Positions 47,860 to 56,084 of a DNA stretch of 64,000 nt are shown one piece after another (position 1 is the first letter of the stretch; each line of letters opens with the position of its first letter). The translations under genes were made by a program, and so were the position numbers. Source of the DNA: Aeromicrobium sp. Leaf245 (GTDB taxonomy: Bacteria; Actinomycetota; Actinomycetes; Propionibacteriales; Nocardioidaceae); assembly GCF_942548115.1 (NCBI RefSeq), contig NZ_OW824151.1:434001-498000 (forward strand), written 5' to 3'. Below the pieces are notes generated by a model that was given only the letters and a program-made list of their open reading frames with translations, had not been told where the DNA came from and made no database searches.

Positions 47860-49587
47860 GTGCAGGTCCGCAACGCCACGCCCGAGGACCGGACGTGGAT
47901 CCACGAGCTCCGTCACCGGGTCTACGCCGAGGAGCTGGGCCAGCACCCGGTCAACGCCGACGGCTTGCTCGTCGACGCGCTCGACGGCCGCAACGTCTAC
48001 CTGGTGGCCGCCGACGCCGACGGTCCCGTCGGGTTCGTCAGCCTGACGCCGCCCTGGGCGGGCAGCTTCGGTCTCGACAAGTACCTGGGCCGGGAGGAGC
48101 TGCCCCTGCTCGACGAGCCCGACGTGTTCGAGGTCCGCATCCTCACCGTCGAGCCCGCGCGTCGCTCGGCCGGCGTGGCCACGTTGCTCATGTACGCCGC
48201 GATGCGGTGGATCGCCGGGCGGGCCGGGCGCACCATCGTCGCGATGGGTCGCGACGACCTGCTCGACCTGTACCGCGGGGTGGGTCTGGTGCCGACCGGG
48301 CGCGTCATCACGAGCGGGACGGTGCGCTTCGAGGTGATGACCGCGTCCGTGGCCGACCTCACGGCGCTCGCACTCGGTCCGTTCGCGTCGCTGGTGCAGC
48401 AGTGGAGGGACGAGGTCGACTGGCAGGTGGACACGCCGCTCGCGCCGCGAGCCGACGGGTGCGAGCACGGTGGTGCCTCGTTCGGCGCCATCGGCACCGA
48501 CTTCCGCACGCTGGAGCGACGTCGGGAGGTGGTGGTGGCCGACGTCCTCGACGCGTGGTTCCCGCCGTCGCCCCACGCCCAGGCCGCGCTCACCGAGGAC
48601 GTCGCCTGGATGACCCGTAGCTCGCCGCCCACCGACGCCGGCGGGCTGCTGGACGCGATCGCCGAGGCACGCGACCTCCCGGTCGACTCGCTCGCCGTCG
48701 GGGCGGGCTCGTCGGACCTGGTCTTCCGCGCGTTCGGCCACTGGCTGACGCGCGAGAGCCGGGTGCTCCTGGTCGACCCCGGCTACGGCGAGTACGCCCA
48801 CGTGACGGAGCGGGTGATCGGCTGCCAGGTCGACCGGTTCCGGCTGCGCCATGCCGAGGGGTGGCGTCTGGACACCGAGCGGCTCGCCGAAGCGGTGGGC
48901 GACGGGGCGTACGACCTCGTCGTCGTGGTGAACCCGAACAACCCGACCGGCCGGCACGCCCCGGCCGCCGAGCTGCGGGCCGCCGTCGAGGCGTCCCCTG
49001 CTGGCACCCGCTGGTGGGTCGACGAGGCCTACGTCGGCTACGTGGGCCTGCACGAGTCGCTGGCCCCGTTCGCGGCCACCGACCCGCGACTGGTGGTGTG
49101 CACGTCGATGTCGAAGATGTACGCGCTGTCGGGCGTCCGCGCGGCGTACCTCGTCGCCGAGCCCACCGTCGCTGCGACGATGCGCCGGCTCACACCGCCC
49201 TGGCAGCTGGGTCTTCCCGCCCAGCTCGCTGCGGTGGCTGCCCTGCGCGACGTCGACCACTACCCGCCGCTGTGGCAGCGCACCCATGACCTGCGCGAGG
49301 CGCTGGTGGCCGACCTGGCCGTCCTCGACGAGGTGCAGGTCGAGTCGTCGGTGGCCAACTTCGTGTGCCTGCGCCTGCCGGCCGACGGTCCCAGCGCCAC
49401 CCGCTTCGTCGAGCAGTGTCGCCAGGACGACGTGTACGTGCGTGACCTGTCTCCGCTCTCCCCGTCGTACGAGGGGCGCACCGTGCGCATCGCCGTGCGC
49501 GAGGAGGCCGAGAACGCGCGGATCGTCGCGGCCTGCCTGCGGGCCATGGAGGTGCTGCGTCCGTCGGTGCGGGCGGGCGCCTCCTGA
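47860..49587 (+). CDS. GNAT acyltransferase-aminotransferase fusion
   Basis: A 575-aa two-domain enzyme. Residues 1-170 form a GNAT-type acyltransferase that resembles N-acyl amino acid or autoinducer synthases (IHELRHRVYAEELGQHP, then VRILTVEPARRSAGVATLLM). Residues about 190-570 form a fold-type I aminotransferase near histidinol-phosphate aminotransferase or threonine-phosphate decarboxylase (VVVVNPNNPTGRHAP, the PLP Lys419 in CTSMSKMYALSGVRAAYLVA). The next gene, a CdsA-like cytidylyltransferase, overlaps its stop. The pair could make an N-acylated amino compound joined to a lipid; this is inference. The start GTG has AGGGGG about 8 bases upstream. Confidence 0.85.
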   Translation: MQVRNATPEDRTWIHELRHRVYAEELGQHPVNADGLLVDALDGRNVYLVAADADGPVGFVSLTPPWAGSFGLDKYLGREELPLLDEPDVFEVRILTVEPARRSAGVATLLMYAAMRWIAGRAGRTIVAMGRDDLLDLYRGVGLVPTGRVITSGTVRFEVMTASVADLTALALGPFASLVQQWRDEVDWQVDTPLAPRADGCEHGGASFGAIGTDFRTLERRREVVVADVLDAWFPPSPHAQAALTEDVAWMTRSSPPTDAGGLLDAIAEARDLPVDSLAVGAGSSDLVFRAFGHWLTRESRVLLVDPGYGEYAHVTERVIGCQVDRFRLRHAEGWRLDTERLAEAVGDGAYDLVVVVNPNNPTGRHAPAAELRAAVEASPAGTRWWVDEAYVGYVGLHESLAPFAATDPRLVVCTSMSKMYALSGVRAAYLVAEPTVAATMRRLTPPWQLGLPAQLAAVAALRDVDHYPPLWQRTHDLREALVADLAVLDEVQVESSVANFVCLRLPADGPSATRFVEQCRQDDVYVRDLSPLSPSYEGRTVRIAVREEAENARIVAACLRAMEVLRPSVRAGAS

Positions 49588-50390
49588 TGGTCGACGTCGT
49601 CGAGGTCGCCCCGTGGATCGGGGGCCTCATCGCGGTGGCCGGGGTCGCGATCGCGGTGTCGGGTCGGCGGGACCTGCTGCGCCGGTGGTGCCTGTGGGCG
49701 GTGGCGGTGCCGATCGTGCTGGCGCTCTTCTGGTGGGGCGAGCCCGGCCTGGCGCTGCTCGCCGTGGTGGTCGTGGTGGTGGCCGCGCTGGAGCTGGGCG
49801 CCATGCTCGACGTCCCGCGGCCCGACCGGCTGGTGCTCGCGGCCGCGCTCGTCGCCGTCGTGCTGACCGCGTGGCTCGCGCCCGAGCACGTCGTCCAGGT
49901 GGCGGGTGGTGGCGCCCTCGCCGTCGTCGCCGTGCCCGTCCTGACCGGCGATGCCGAGCACGGGCTGCGCAGGGTCCTGGCCGGGTTGCTCGGTCTGGCG
50001 TGGCTGGTCCCCCTGGCCGGGCTCGGCTCGCTCGGCACCACGGCGCTCGCCCTGTTCGTGGCGGTGTCGGTGGCCGACGTCGTCGCCTACTTCGCCGGCC
50101 CTCTGCTGAAGGGTCCACACCTCTCTCCCCTCTCCCCGGGGAAGCGGTGGAGCGGGACCCTCGCAGGGTCGCTCGCGGCGGTGGCAGCCCTGGCCGCGCT
50201 GGGTGCCCTCACCTGGCCGACCGCGGCCGCGGCCGCCGTGGGCGGGCCGGTGGGTGACCTGTTCGAGTCGATGGTCAAGCGCGGCGCGAAGGTGAAGGAC
50301 TCCGGCACGATGATGGCCGGCGCCGGCGGGCTGCTCGACCGCATCGACTCGCTGCTGATGGCCCTGGCCGTCGTCCTGGTGCTGGGCTGA
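49587..50390 (+). CDS. CdsA-like phosphatidate cytidylyltransferase
   Basis: A 267-aa membrane protein with about seven helices and the CDP-diglyceride synthase signature near the C-terminus: SMVKRGAKVKDSGTMMAGAG then GLLDRIDS. The canonical HGG of the motif is AGG here, and the protein is shorter than typical CdsA, so activity on phosphatidate is not certain. LKGPHLSPLSPGKRWSGTLA is the upstream conserved block. The ATG overlaps the fusion gene stop (TGATG). The final 16 bp are exactly duplicated just past the stop. Confidence 0.82.
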   Translation: MVDVVEVAPWIGGLIAVAGVAIAVSGRRDLLRRWCLWAVAVPIVLALFWWGEPGLALLAVVVVVVAALELGAMLDVPRPDRLVLAAALVAVVLTAWLAPEHVVQVAGGGALAVVAVPVLTGDAEHGLRRVLAGLLGLAWLVPLAGLGSLGTTALALFVAVSVADVVAYFAGPLLKGPHLSPLSPGKRWSGTLAGSLAAVAALAALGALTWPTAAAAAVGGPVGDLFESMVKRGAKVKDSGTMMAGAGGLLDRIDSLLMALAVVLVLG

Positions 50391-50406
50391 CCTGGTGCTG
50401 GGCTGA
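50375..50406. repeat. 16-bp tandem duplication over the cdsA-like stop
   Basis: CCTGGTGCTGGGCTGA occurs twice without a gap (50375-50390 and 50391-50406); the first copy carries the stop codon. Confidence 0.95.
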
Positions 50407-50447
50407 CCCTTGGGCACACTGGACCGACCCCGACGAGAGGACCACCC

Positions 50448-50813
50448 ATGGCCGTCGACCCCACCGGCTCCGACCTCAAGGCCTTCCTCGCGGCCGACGA
50501 CGAGGGACCGGTCGTGATGCTCAACCTGCTGCGCTTCGCCCCGGGCGGACGCGAGCTGTACGCCGAGTACTCCCGGGCCGTCGTCTCGACGTTCCTGCCG
50601 CGGGTGGGCGGCGAGGTCGTGTACGCCGGCCGGGGCCACGCCGCACTCGTCGCCGAGGACGGTCAGGCCTGGGACGCCGTCCTCCTGGTCCGCTACCCCT
50701 CGCGCGCGGCCTTCGCCCGCATGGTCGCGGACCCGGAGTACCAGCAGGTCACCCACCTGCGGACCGAGGCGCTCAGCGAGGCCGTGCTGCAGCCGACCTC
50801 GGCGTGGGGCTGA
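50448..50813 (+). CDS. DUF1330 family protein
   Basis: A 121-aa small alpha/beta protein of the dimeric ferredoxin-like barrel DUF1330 family. Key segments are EGPVVMLNLLRFAPGGRELY (about residues 19-38), EVVYAGRGHAALVAEDGQAW and the FARMVADPEYQQVTHLRTEA helix. No catalytic role is established. GAGAGGACC is the ribosome site before the ATG at 50448. It is convergent with copC. Confidence 0.85.
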   Translation: MAVDPTGSDLKAFLAADDEGPVVMLNLLRFAPGGRELYAEYSRAVVSTFLPRVGGEVVYAGRGHAALVAEDGQAWDAVLLVRYPSRAAFARMVADPEYQQVTHLRTEALSEAVLQPTSAWG

Positions 50814-50822
50814 CGGACCGGC

Positions 50823-51383
50823 TCAGGCCTCGTCCTCGCCGTCGGCCGACGTGAGGCCGGCCTTGACGATGTAGACGATCAGGGCCGACGAGATCACGAG
50901 GAAGCCCAGGACCCACAGCGGCGCCCACTTCTGCGTGGGCTCGTCCTCGACCTCGGTGATGGTCACGTCGTCCTGGGAGCTGCCGGAGGTGCCGGCCGAC
51001 GCCGACGGCTCCGAGGCGCTCGCGCCGGCACTCACCGTGAATCCGACCTGGCCGCTCACGGCGTGGCCGTCGGCCGAGACGACGCGGTAGACGAGCCGGT
51101 AGGCGCCGGGCTCGGCGTCGGCGGTGCGCACGCCCACGAGGACCCGACGTCCGGCCACCGTCACCTCGTCGTCGTCGAGCCGGGTGCCCGAGGAGTCGAG
51201 CACGCGCAGCACCGCGCCACTGCCGATCTCCTCGTTCAACGTCACCGAGACGGTCTGCGGCAGCGCGCTGAGGATGGCGCCCTCGGCGGGGTCGGACGAC
51301 TCGACGGACGCGTGCGCGAGGGCCGGCGTCGGCACGGCGAGCAACGCAAGGGTCGCGACGAGACCGAGGACGAACGAGCGCAC
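50823..51383 (-). CDS. CopC-domain copper-binding protein, membrane-anchored
   Basis: A 186-aa secreted protein. The signal peptide (FVLGLVATLALLAVPTPALA) is cut before His1 of HASVESSDPAEGAIL, the N-terminal histidine that forms the Cu(II) site in CopC. The beta-sandwich continues with VSVTLNEEIGSGAVLRVLD and the VVSADGHAVSGQVGFTV with the second conserved Asp-Gly-His. A Ser/Ala linker leads to a C-terminal helix (WVLGFLVISSALIVYIV). No CopD permease follows, unlike the usual copCD. GTG start with GGAGG upstream. Confidence 0.88.
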   Translation of the reverse strand: MRSFVLGLVATLALLAVPTPALAHASVESSDPAEGAILSALPQTVSVTLNEEIGSGAVLRVLDSSGTRLDDDEVTVAGRRVLVGVRTADAEPGAYRLVYRVVSADGHAVSGQVGFTVSAGASASEPSASAGTSGSSQDDVTITEVEDEPTQKWAPLWVLGFLVISSALIVYIVKAGLTSADGEDEA

Positions 51384-51499
51384 GGGCTACCTCCAGGAGC
51401 GGCGGCGGGAACAGGTCGGCTACGACGCACTGTAGTAGCGCTCGCCTGAGCGACGGGACGCAGTACGGCTCGTGGCAGGTGGGTCGAGGGTGGCGCATC

Positions 51500-51526
51500 A
51501 GCGCCGGACGGCGCTATCATCGTCGT
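51500..51526 (+). promoter_or_regulatory. Promoter/operator of the arsR-CDF operon
   Basis: The inverted repeat AGCGCC-GGAC-GGCGCT (51500-51515) abuts and overlaps by one base the -10 box TATCAT (51515-51520), which is followed by six bases and the ATG at 51527. A repressor bound here would block RNA polymerase, and the mRNA would be leaderless. Confidence 0.65.
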
Positions 51527-51946
51527 ATGGCGATGAAGCATCACCCGTCCGACGGCCACGTCACCCGGCGGACCGGAGCGGGCGCGCGGACCCACGAGCA
51601 GCACCGGCACGCCGACCTCGACGGCGGGACCGACGGCACCGACCTCGTCGCCCGGCTGCTCCACGGGTTCGCCGACCCCGGCCGGCTGCGGATCCTCGAG
51701 CACCTCCGGCTCGGTGAGCACCGCGTGGTCGAGCTGACCGCCCACCTGGGGCTCGCCCAGTCCACGGTCTCGGCCCACCTGGCGTGCCTGCGCGACTGCG
51801 GCCTGCTCGACGTGCGCCACGAGGGCCGCTCGTCCTACTACCGACTGGCCCACCCGGAGGCCACCGAGGCGCTGCTGCGCGCGAGCAGCCTGCTGCTCGA
51901 CCGCACCACCGGCCCCGACGCGACCGAGCCGACCGGAGCGGCCTGA
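51527..51946 (+). CDS. ArsR-family metal sensor (CmtR-like)
   Basis: A 139-aa winged-helix repressor with a His-rich N-terminal extension (residues 5-30). LVARLLHGFADPGRLRILEH and the recognition helix HLGLAQSTVSAHLACLRDCG are typical. Cys87 and Cys91 (CLRDC) match the alpha-4 CxxxC that binds Cd/Pb in mycobacterial CmtR; the third, C-terminal Cys of CmtR is missing. It overlaps the cation exporter gene (ATGA), which it should derepress on metal exposure. Cd, Pb or Zn are candidates. Confidence 0.85.
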   Translation: MAMKHHPSDGHVTRRTGAGARTHEQHRHADLDGGTDGTDLVARLLHGFADPGRLRILEHLRLGEHRVVELTAHLGLAQSTVSAHLACLRDCGLLDVRHEGRSSYYRLAHPEATEALLRASSLLLDRTTGPDATEPTGAA

Positions 51947-52857
51947 TGGGTCACGGCCATGCGCACGGTCACGCCGGGGGACCCGCCAGCGGTCGGCACC
52001 GCGGGCGGCTGACCGTGGTGTTCGTCATCATCGCCGCGTTCTTCGTCGTCGAGCTCGTCTACGGCATCCTCGCGTCATCCCTCGCCCTGCTGTCCGACGC
52101 CGGTCACATGGCCGCCGACGTCGTCACGCTCGGTGCCGCGCTCGCCGCCACCAAGGTGGCCACCCGGCCCGACACCACCGGACGACGGACGTTCGGCTCC
52201 TACCGCGCGGAGGTGTTCGCGTCGGGTTTCGCCGTGCTCGTCATGCTCGGGGTGTCCGTCTACGTCGTGGTCGAGGCGCTGGCCCGGGTCGGCTCCACGG
52301 TCGAGGTCCAGACCCGGCCGATGATCGTCGTCGGCACGCTCGGGCTGGTGGTGAACGTCGTCGCCCTCGTGATGCTTCGCGCGGGCGCCGGTGAGTCGCT
52401 CGTGATGCGCGGCGCCTACCTCGAGGTCGTCGCCGACACCGCCGGGTCCGTCGGCGTGGTCGTCGCCGGTGTCCTCGTGGCCACCACGGGGCAGACCGGG
52501 TGGGACGCCGGCGTCGCCCTGGCCATCGGGGCCTTCGTGGCCGTGCGGGGGGTGATGCTCGGACGACAGGTCCTCGCCGTGCTCGGCCAGCACGCCCCCG
52601 AGGGCCTCGACGTGGACGAGGTGGTCGCCGACCTGCGGGCGATCGAGGGCGTCGGCGACGTGCACGACCTGCACGTCTGGGTTCTCACCTCCGGCATGAA
52701 CGTGGCCACCGCCCACCTCGTCGCCGACGGCAGCGCCGACGTCGACGTGATCCTCGCCGACGCCAGGGCGGCGCTGCGCGACCGCCACGACGTCGAGCAC
52801 GCGACCCTGCAGGTCGAGGGCGCCCGCGCACCGGAGTGCCACAGCGTCGACTGGTGA
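51946..52857 (+). CDS. CDF heavy-metal exporter
   Basis: A 303-aa cation diffusion facilitator with six helices. The N-terminus MGHGHAHGHAGG is metal-binding. Helix 2 has the site LLSDAGHMAADVVTL (HxxxD); helix 5 has YLEVVADTAGSVGVV, with Glu where Zn-type members have His (ExxxD). The C-terminal dimer domain has VHDLHVWVLTSGMNVATAHL. Zn or Cd export with proton exchange is likely; the Glu may shift specificity. Second gene after the metal sensor. Confidence 0.93.
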   Translation: MGHGHAHGHAGGPASGRHRGRLTVVFVIIAAFFVVELVYGILASSLALLSDAGHMAADVVTLGAALAATKVATRPDTTGRRTFGSYRAEVFASGFAVLVMLGVSVYVVVEALARVGSTVEVQTRPMIVVGTLGLVVNVVALVMLRAGAGESLVMRGAYLEVVADTAGSVGVVVAGVLVATTGQTGWDAGVALAIGAFVAVRGVMLGRQVLAVLGQHAPEGLDVDEVVADLRAIEGVGDVHDLHVWVLTSGMNVATAHLVADGSADVDVILADARAALRDRHDVEHATLQVEGARAPECHSVDW

Positions 52858-52896
52858 CGCCGACTGTCACTCGTCCTCAGGCGTTGCCGGCGGTCT

Positions 52897-53094
52897 TCAC
52901 GTAAGGTTCCCGGGTCCGTTCGGGTCTTCATGACGCCGGCGTCGTCGTACCCGATCGCCGAGCGTCCCACCGACGAAGGCGATGCCCATGAAGGCGACGA
53001 CCTGAAGAACTCGGTCGTCGACACCCATGACGTGGTCGAGCGTCGCGACGACGACGATCGCTACGAGCGCGCTGATGAGGATCTTGAGATTCAT
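52897..53094 (-). CDS. Hypothetical small membrane protein (65 aa)
   Basis: A 65-aa protein with two hydrophobic segments, LKILISALVAIVVVATLDHV and VLQVVAFMGIAFVGGTLGD, then RVRRRRRHEDPN, a positive cytoplasmic tail. The pattern is plausible for a real small protein, and codon use fits. The ribosome site is weak. The opposite strand also has an open frame, but it is hydrophilic and unstructured. Confidence 0.5.
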   Translation of the reverse strand: MNLKILISALVAIVVVATLDHVMGVDDRVLQVVAFMGIAFVGGTLGDRVRRRRRHEDPNGPGNLT

Positions 53095-53241
53095 GGCCGT
53101 GGATCATTTCCGGAGTGGTCGTCCTGCAGCGCTGGGGGCGATGAGCCGTCGAGCGCGATGCTCCGCCTGATCACGATTCGGCGCATGCGCACGACGCTAG
53201 GCGAGCACGGGACCTGACGCACGGGGACCGGCGGTCGGCGA

Positions 53242-54054
53242 CTACGGCCAGGGGTTCTTCACGCAGCCCTGCAGGCCCTTGGTCTGCTGCAGCATGACGG
53301 GCGCCTTCGCCCCGGGTGCCGGGCAGCCGACGTGGTACTTGCCGAGGGCGTGCCCGACCTCGTGGTTCACGAGGTAGGTGCGGTAGCCGCTGAGGTCGTC
53401 GCCGTAGTACTGGACGCCCAGCGCCCAGCGCTTGACGTTGAGCACGACCCGCGAGCCGCTGCGGCACGACACCTCGCCCCGGGTCAGCAGCGGGGCGCAC
53501 AGCCGGTCGACGGTGTCGGGGCTCGCCAGCATCACCTGGAAGTCGCCCCCGCCCTCGACCTGCTCGAACGACCAGCCGTCGGAGCGCCAGCCGCGCTCGT
53601 CGCCGAGCACCTGTGCGACCTGGCGGGCGAAGCGGTCGGGGTCCTGGGGCAGGCCTGCCTCGACCTCCACCGAGTAGCGTCGGTTACGACCGGAGCCGGC
53701 CCCCGCCACGTCGGCGACCGCGGCCGTGGCGAACGTGCCCTCGCCGCTCTGCGGGAAGTCGGTCGGCTCCGGAGCGGGTGTGGTCCTCGTGGGGGTGGGC
53801 TTCGGCGCCGGTGTCAGCGTCGGCATGACGGCGTCGTCGGCCCACGACACGTTCGTGGCGGCCGAGGCGGCGGGCTCGTCCGACGACGGACGGACGGCGG
53901 CCAGCACCACCACGACGAGCGTGACGAGCACCGATCCGCCGAGCGCTGCCGCACGGCGGCGACGTCGACGCATGGCACGCTGCCTCGCCGCGCGGTGGCG
54001 ACCCACGGCGGTGGAGCTCGCGCGGCGCGAGGGGTCGGGCTCGCGCTCTGTCAC
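53242..54054 (-). CDS. DUF3152 secreted zinc-protease-like protein
   Basis: A 270-aa protein. A basic N-terminus (RHRAARQRAMRRRRRRAAAL) precedes a TM helix or signal anchor (about residues 38-57), a Thr/Pro-rich linker (TPAPKPTPTRTTPAPEPT) and the DUF3152 domain. It contains a metzincin-like VNHEVGHALGKYHVGC (HExGHxxGxxH), so peptidase activity is predicted. Four cysteines may form disulfides. The GTG at 54054 is chosen because TAGTCT ends exactly six bases before it; a GTG two codons earlier abuts the -10 box. Confidence 0.85.
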   Translation of the reverse strand: MTEREPDPSRRASSTAVGRHRAARQRAMRRRRRRAAALGGSVLVTLVVVVLAAVRPSSDEPAASAATNVSWADDAVMPTLTPAPKPTPTRTTPAPEPTDFPQSGEGTFATAAVADVAGAGSGRNRRYSVEVEAGLPQDPDRFARQVAQVLGDERGWRSDGWSFEQVEGGGDFQVMLASPDTVDRLCAPLLTRGEVSCRSGSRVVLNVKRWALGVQYYGDDLSGYRTYLVNHEVGHALGKYHVGCPAPGAKAPVMLQQTKGLQGCVKNPWP

Positions 54055-54060
54055 CTGCAC

Positions 54061-54066
54061 AGACTA
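54061..54066 (-). promoter_or_regulatory. Leaderless -10 box (TAGTCT) of the DUF3152 gene
   Basis: TAGTCT on the minus strand, then GTGCAG, then the GTG at 54054. The spacing decides between the two candidate starts. Confidence 0.55.
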
Positions 54067-54135
54067 CGCGGAGCTACTCTGGCGACGACCGGTGACGCGA
54101 CACCGCACCGTCACGACGAAGGGGTGGAGCAGCCC

Positions 54136-55125
54136 ATGAGCAACACCGAGACATCGCCCGACGAGCTGGTGTGCGGCGAGGACTCCGCCGCCGAGCTGCA
54201 GGTCCTCACCCCGCGCGACGTGCCGCTCGGCGGGCCGCGCGCGATGACCGTGCGCCGCACGCTGCCCCAGCGTCAGCGCTCCCTCATCGGCGCCTGGTGC
54301 TTCCTCGACCACTACGGACCGGACGACGTGTCCGAGTCCGGCGGCATGGACGTGCCGCCCCACCCGCACACCGGGCTGCAGACCGTCAGCTGGCTGTTCT
54401 CGGGGACCATCGAGCACCGCGACAGCGCCGGGTTCCACGCCGACGTGCGACCCGGGGAGCTCAACCTCATGACGTCGGGCCGCGGCATCAGCCACTCCGA
54501 GCGCTCCACGCACGACACGACGGTGCTGCACGGTGCCCAGCTCTGGGTGGCGCTGCCGCAGGAGGCGCGCTTCGTCGACAAGACCTTCGAGCACTACGCC
54601 CCACCGACCCTCGAGGGCAGCTCCGACGGAGGTTCCTGGCGCGCGCAGGTGTTCCTCGGCAGCCTGCTGGGCTCCACGTCCCCGATCTCCACCCACACCC
54701 CGCTGCTGGGCGCCGAGCTGCGCCTCGACGCCGGCACGGTGCTGCAGCTCGACGTCGACCCGACGTTCGAGCACGGCGTGCTCGTCGACACCGGCGCCGT
54801 CCTCGCCGACGCCGACCCGATCGCGAAGGACGAGCTGGGCTACCTCGCCCCCGGCCGTGACCGCATCACGCTGCGCGCGAGCGAGGACAGCCGGGTGCTG
54901 CTCATCGGCGGGCCGCCGTTCGGCGAGCAGATCGTCATGTGGTGGAACTTCGTCGGCCGCAGCCACGACGACGTCGTGGAGTACCGCGCCGCGTGGATGG
55001 ACGAGATCGACGGCAAGGCGGCCGGCGCCTCGTCCGACGGTCCGTACGGCCTGCCCGAGGGCGACCCCGAGCGTGCCCTCCCCGCCCCCGAGCTGCCCAA
55101 CGCCCGCATCCGACCCCGCAGCTGA
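54136..55125 (+). CDS. Pirin family protein
   Basis: A 329-aa bicupin with the pirin metal site in the N-terminal cupin: PPHPHTGLQTVSWLFSGTIE (two His), HADVRPGELNLMTSGRGISHSE (His and Glu). The C-terminal cupin is GGPPFGEQIVMWWNFVGRSH. Bacterial pirins include quercetin dioxygenases and regulators of pyruvate dehydrogenase or stress; the role here is unknown. GGGGTGGAG lies upstream of the ATG. A small GNAT gene follows after 24 bases. Confidence 0.93.
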   Translation: MSNTETSPDELVCGEDSAAELQVLTPRDVPLGGPRAMTVRRTLPQRQRSLIGAWCFLDHYGPDDVSESGGMDVPPHPHTGLQTVSWLFSGTIEHRDSAGFHADVRPGELNLMTSGRGISHSERSTHDTTVLHGAQLWVALPQEARFVDKTFEHYAPPTLEGSSDGGSWRAQVFLGSLLGSTSPISTHTPLLGAELRLDAGTVLQLDVDPTFEHGVLVDTGAVLADADPIAKDELGYLAPGRDRITLRASEDSRVLLIGGPPFGEQIVMWWNFVGRSHDDVVEYRAAWMDEIDGKAAGASSDGPYGLPEGDPERALPAPELPNARIRPRS

Positions 55126-55149
55126 CCCACCGAGCGAGAGCGAGCATCC

Positions 55150-55476
55150 ATGAGCCTCCCTGTCGAGCACGACGGCATCGTCGTCCGCCACGCCCCGGAG
55201 CGGCACCGCTACGAGCTCGTCGACGGCGAGGACGTGATCGGCCACACCGACTACCGCGAGCTGGAGCCGCACGGAACCATCACCCATCGGGACTTCGTGC
55301 ACACCGAGGTCGACGACGCCTACGGCGGGCGTGGGCTCGCGTCGGTGCTGGTGCAGTTCGCCCTCGACGACGTGCGCGCCGCGGGCCTGCGCATCGTGCC
55401 GCACTGCCCCTACGTCGCGGGGTGGCTGCGCAAGCACGAGGGCCGGTTCGACGACCTCGTCGACTGGCCCGCCTGA
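55150..55476 (+). CDS. Minimal GNAT N-acetyltransferase (YjdJ-like)
   Basis: A 108-aa compact GNAT. RHRYELVDGEDVIGHTDYRE opens the sheet, VHTEVDDAYGGRGLASVLVQ is the acetyl-CoA pyrophosphate loop (GGRGLA), and VPHCPYVAGWLRKHEGRFDD carries the conserved Cys. This matches the small YjdJ/NATD1 group, whose function is obscure. It is probably cotranscribed with the pirin gene. Confidence 0.9.
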   Translation: MSLPVEHDGIVVRHAPERHRYELVDGEDVIGHTDYRELEPHGTITHRDFVHTEVDDAYGGRGLASVLVQFALDDVRAAGLRIVPHCPYVAGWLRKHEGRFDDLVDWPA

Positions 55477-55489
55477 GGCTCGGTCCGGC

Positions 55490-55954
55490 TTAGGTCTCGG
55501 CGATCTCGCGCTCGACGTCGGCCATCGGGCGGCCGCGGAAGCGGCGGAAGCTGTAGACGATCGTGGCGAGCGCGATGGCGGCGGAGAAGATGAGCGTGGC
55601 GCCGGTGCCCCAGCCGCCGAGCAGCCACCAGGACTCGCGCAGCGGCCACCAGTCGGGGGCCGGCGGACGCAGCCCCCACACGACGCCGAGCCCCGCGAGC
55701 CACACGACGCCGAGCAACGACAGCGCGACCCGTGGCCAGGTCTGCACGCCCTGCGCAGCGGTGCGCAGGGCCGCGTCCTTGACGGGCTCGACGCGTCGGC
55801 GCGCCCACTCGTAGCGCTGCGACAGCAGGGCCAGGCCGCCGAACAGCAGCAGCAGGCCGGGCCCGGGGAGGAAGATCGCGGCGAGGCCGAGCAGGACCAT
55901 GATCCAGCCGAGCACCTCGAGCGCGAGGGTCTTGCCGTGGTCGATGACGCCCAT
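55490..55954 (-). CDS. PGPGW-family membrane protein (TIGR02611-like)
   Basis: A 154-aa membrane protein. The family block VLGWIMVLLGLAAIFLPGPG (about residues 14-33) is followed by LLLLFGGLALLSQRYEWARR. Two more helices lie near 75-95 and 113-135. The motif here is LPGPG. Function is unknown; members are common in Actinobacteria. GGAAGGA precedes the ATG at 55954. Convergent with the GNAT gene. Confidence 0.85.
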   Translation of the reverse strand: MGVIDHGKTLALEVLGWIMVLLGLAAIFLPGPGLLLLFGGLALLSQRYEWARRRVEPVKDAALRTAAQGVQTWPRVALSLLGVVWLAGLGVVWGLRPPAPDWWPLRESWWLLGGWGTGATLIFSAAIALATIVYSFRRFRGRPMADVEREIAET

Positions 55955-56009
55955 GTGGTCCTTCCGTCGTCGCTGGCCGGAGCGTAGCGGGTGGATCTGA
56001 ACAGGTGGC

Positions 56010-56084
56010 TCAGCGCTTGGCCATCAGCATCCGGACGAGGTAGATGACGGCGACGACCACGAGGATGAGCAGGACGATGCGCAT
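56010..56084 (-). CDS. Tiny single-helix membrane protein (24 aa)
   Basis: MRIVLLILVVVAVIYLVRML followed by MAKR: a 24-codon frame that is almost entirely one membrane helix with Arg and Lys at the cytoplasmic end. AAGGAG lies 6 bases before the ATG at 56084, a perfect ribosome site, which is the main reason to believe it. It resembles small helices of the envelope stress or transporter-modulating kind; no family is assigned. Confidence 0.6.
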   Translation of the reverse strand: MRIVLLILVVVAVIYLVRMLMAKR

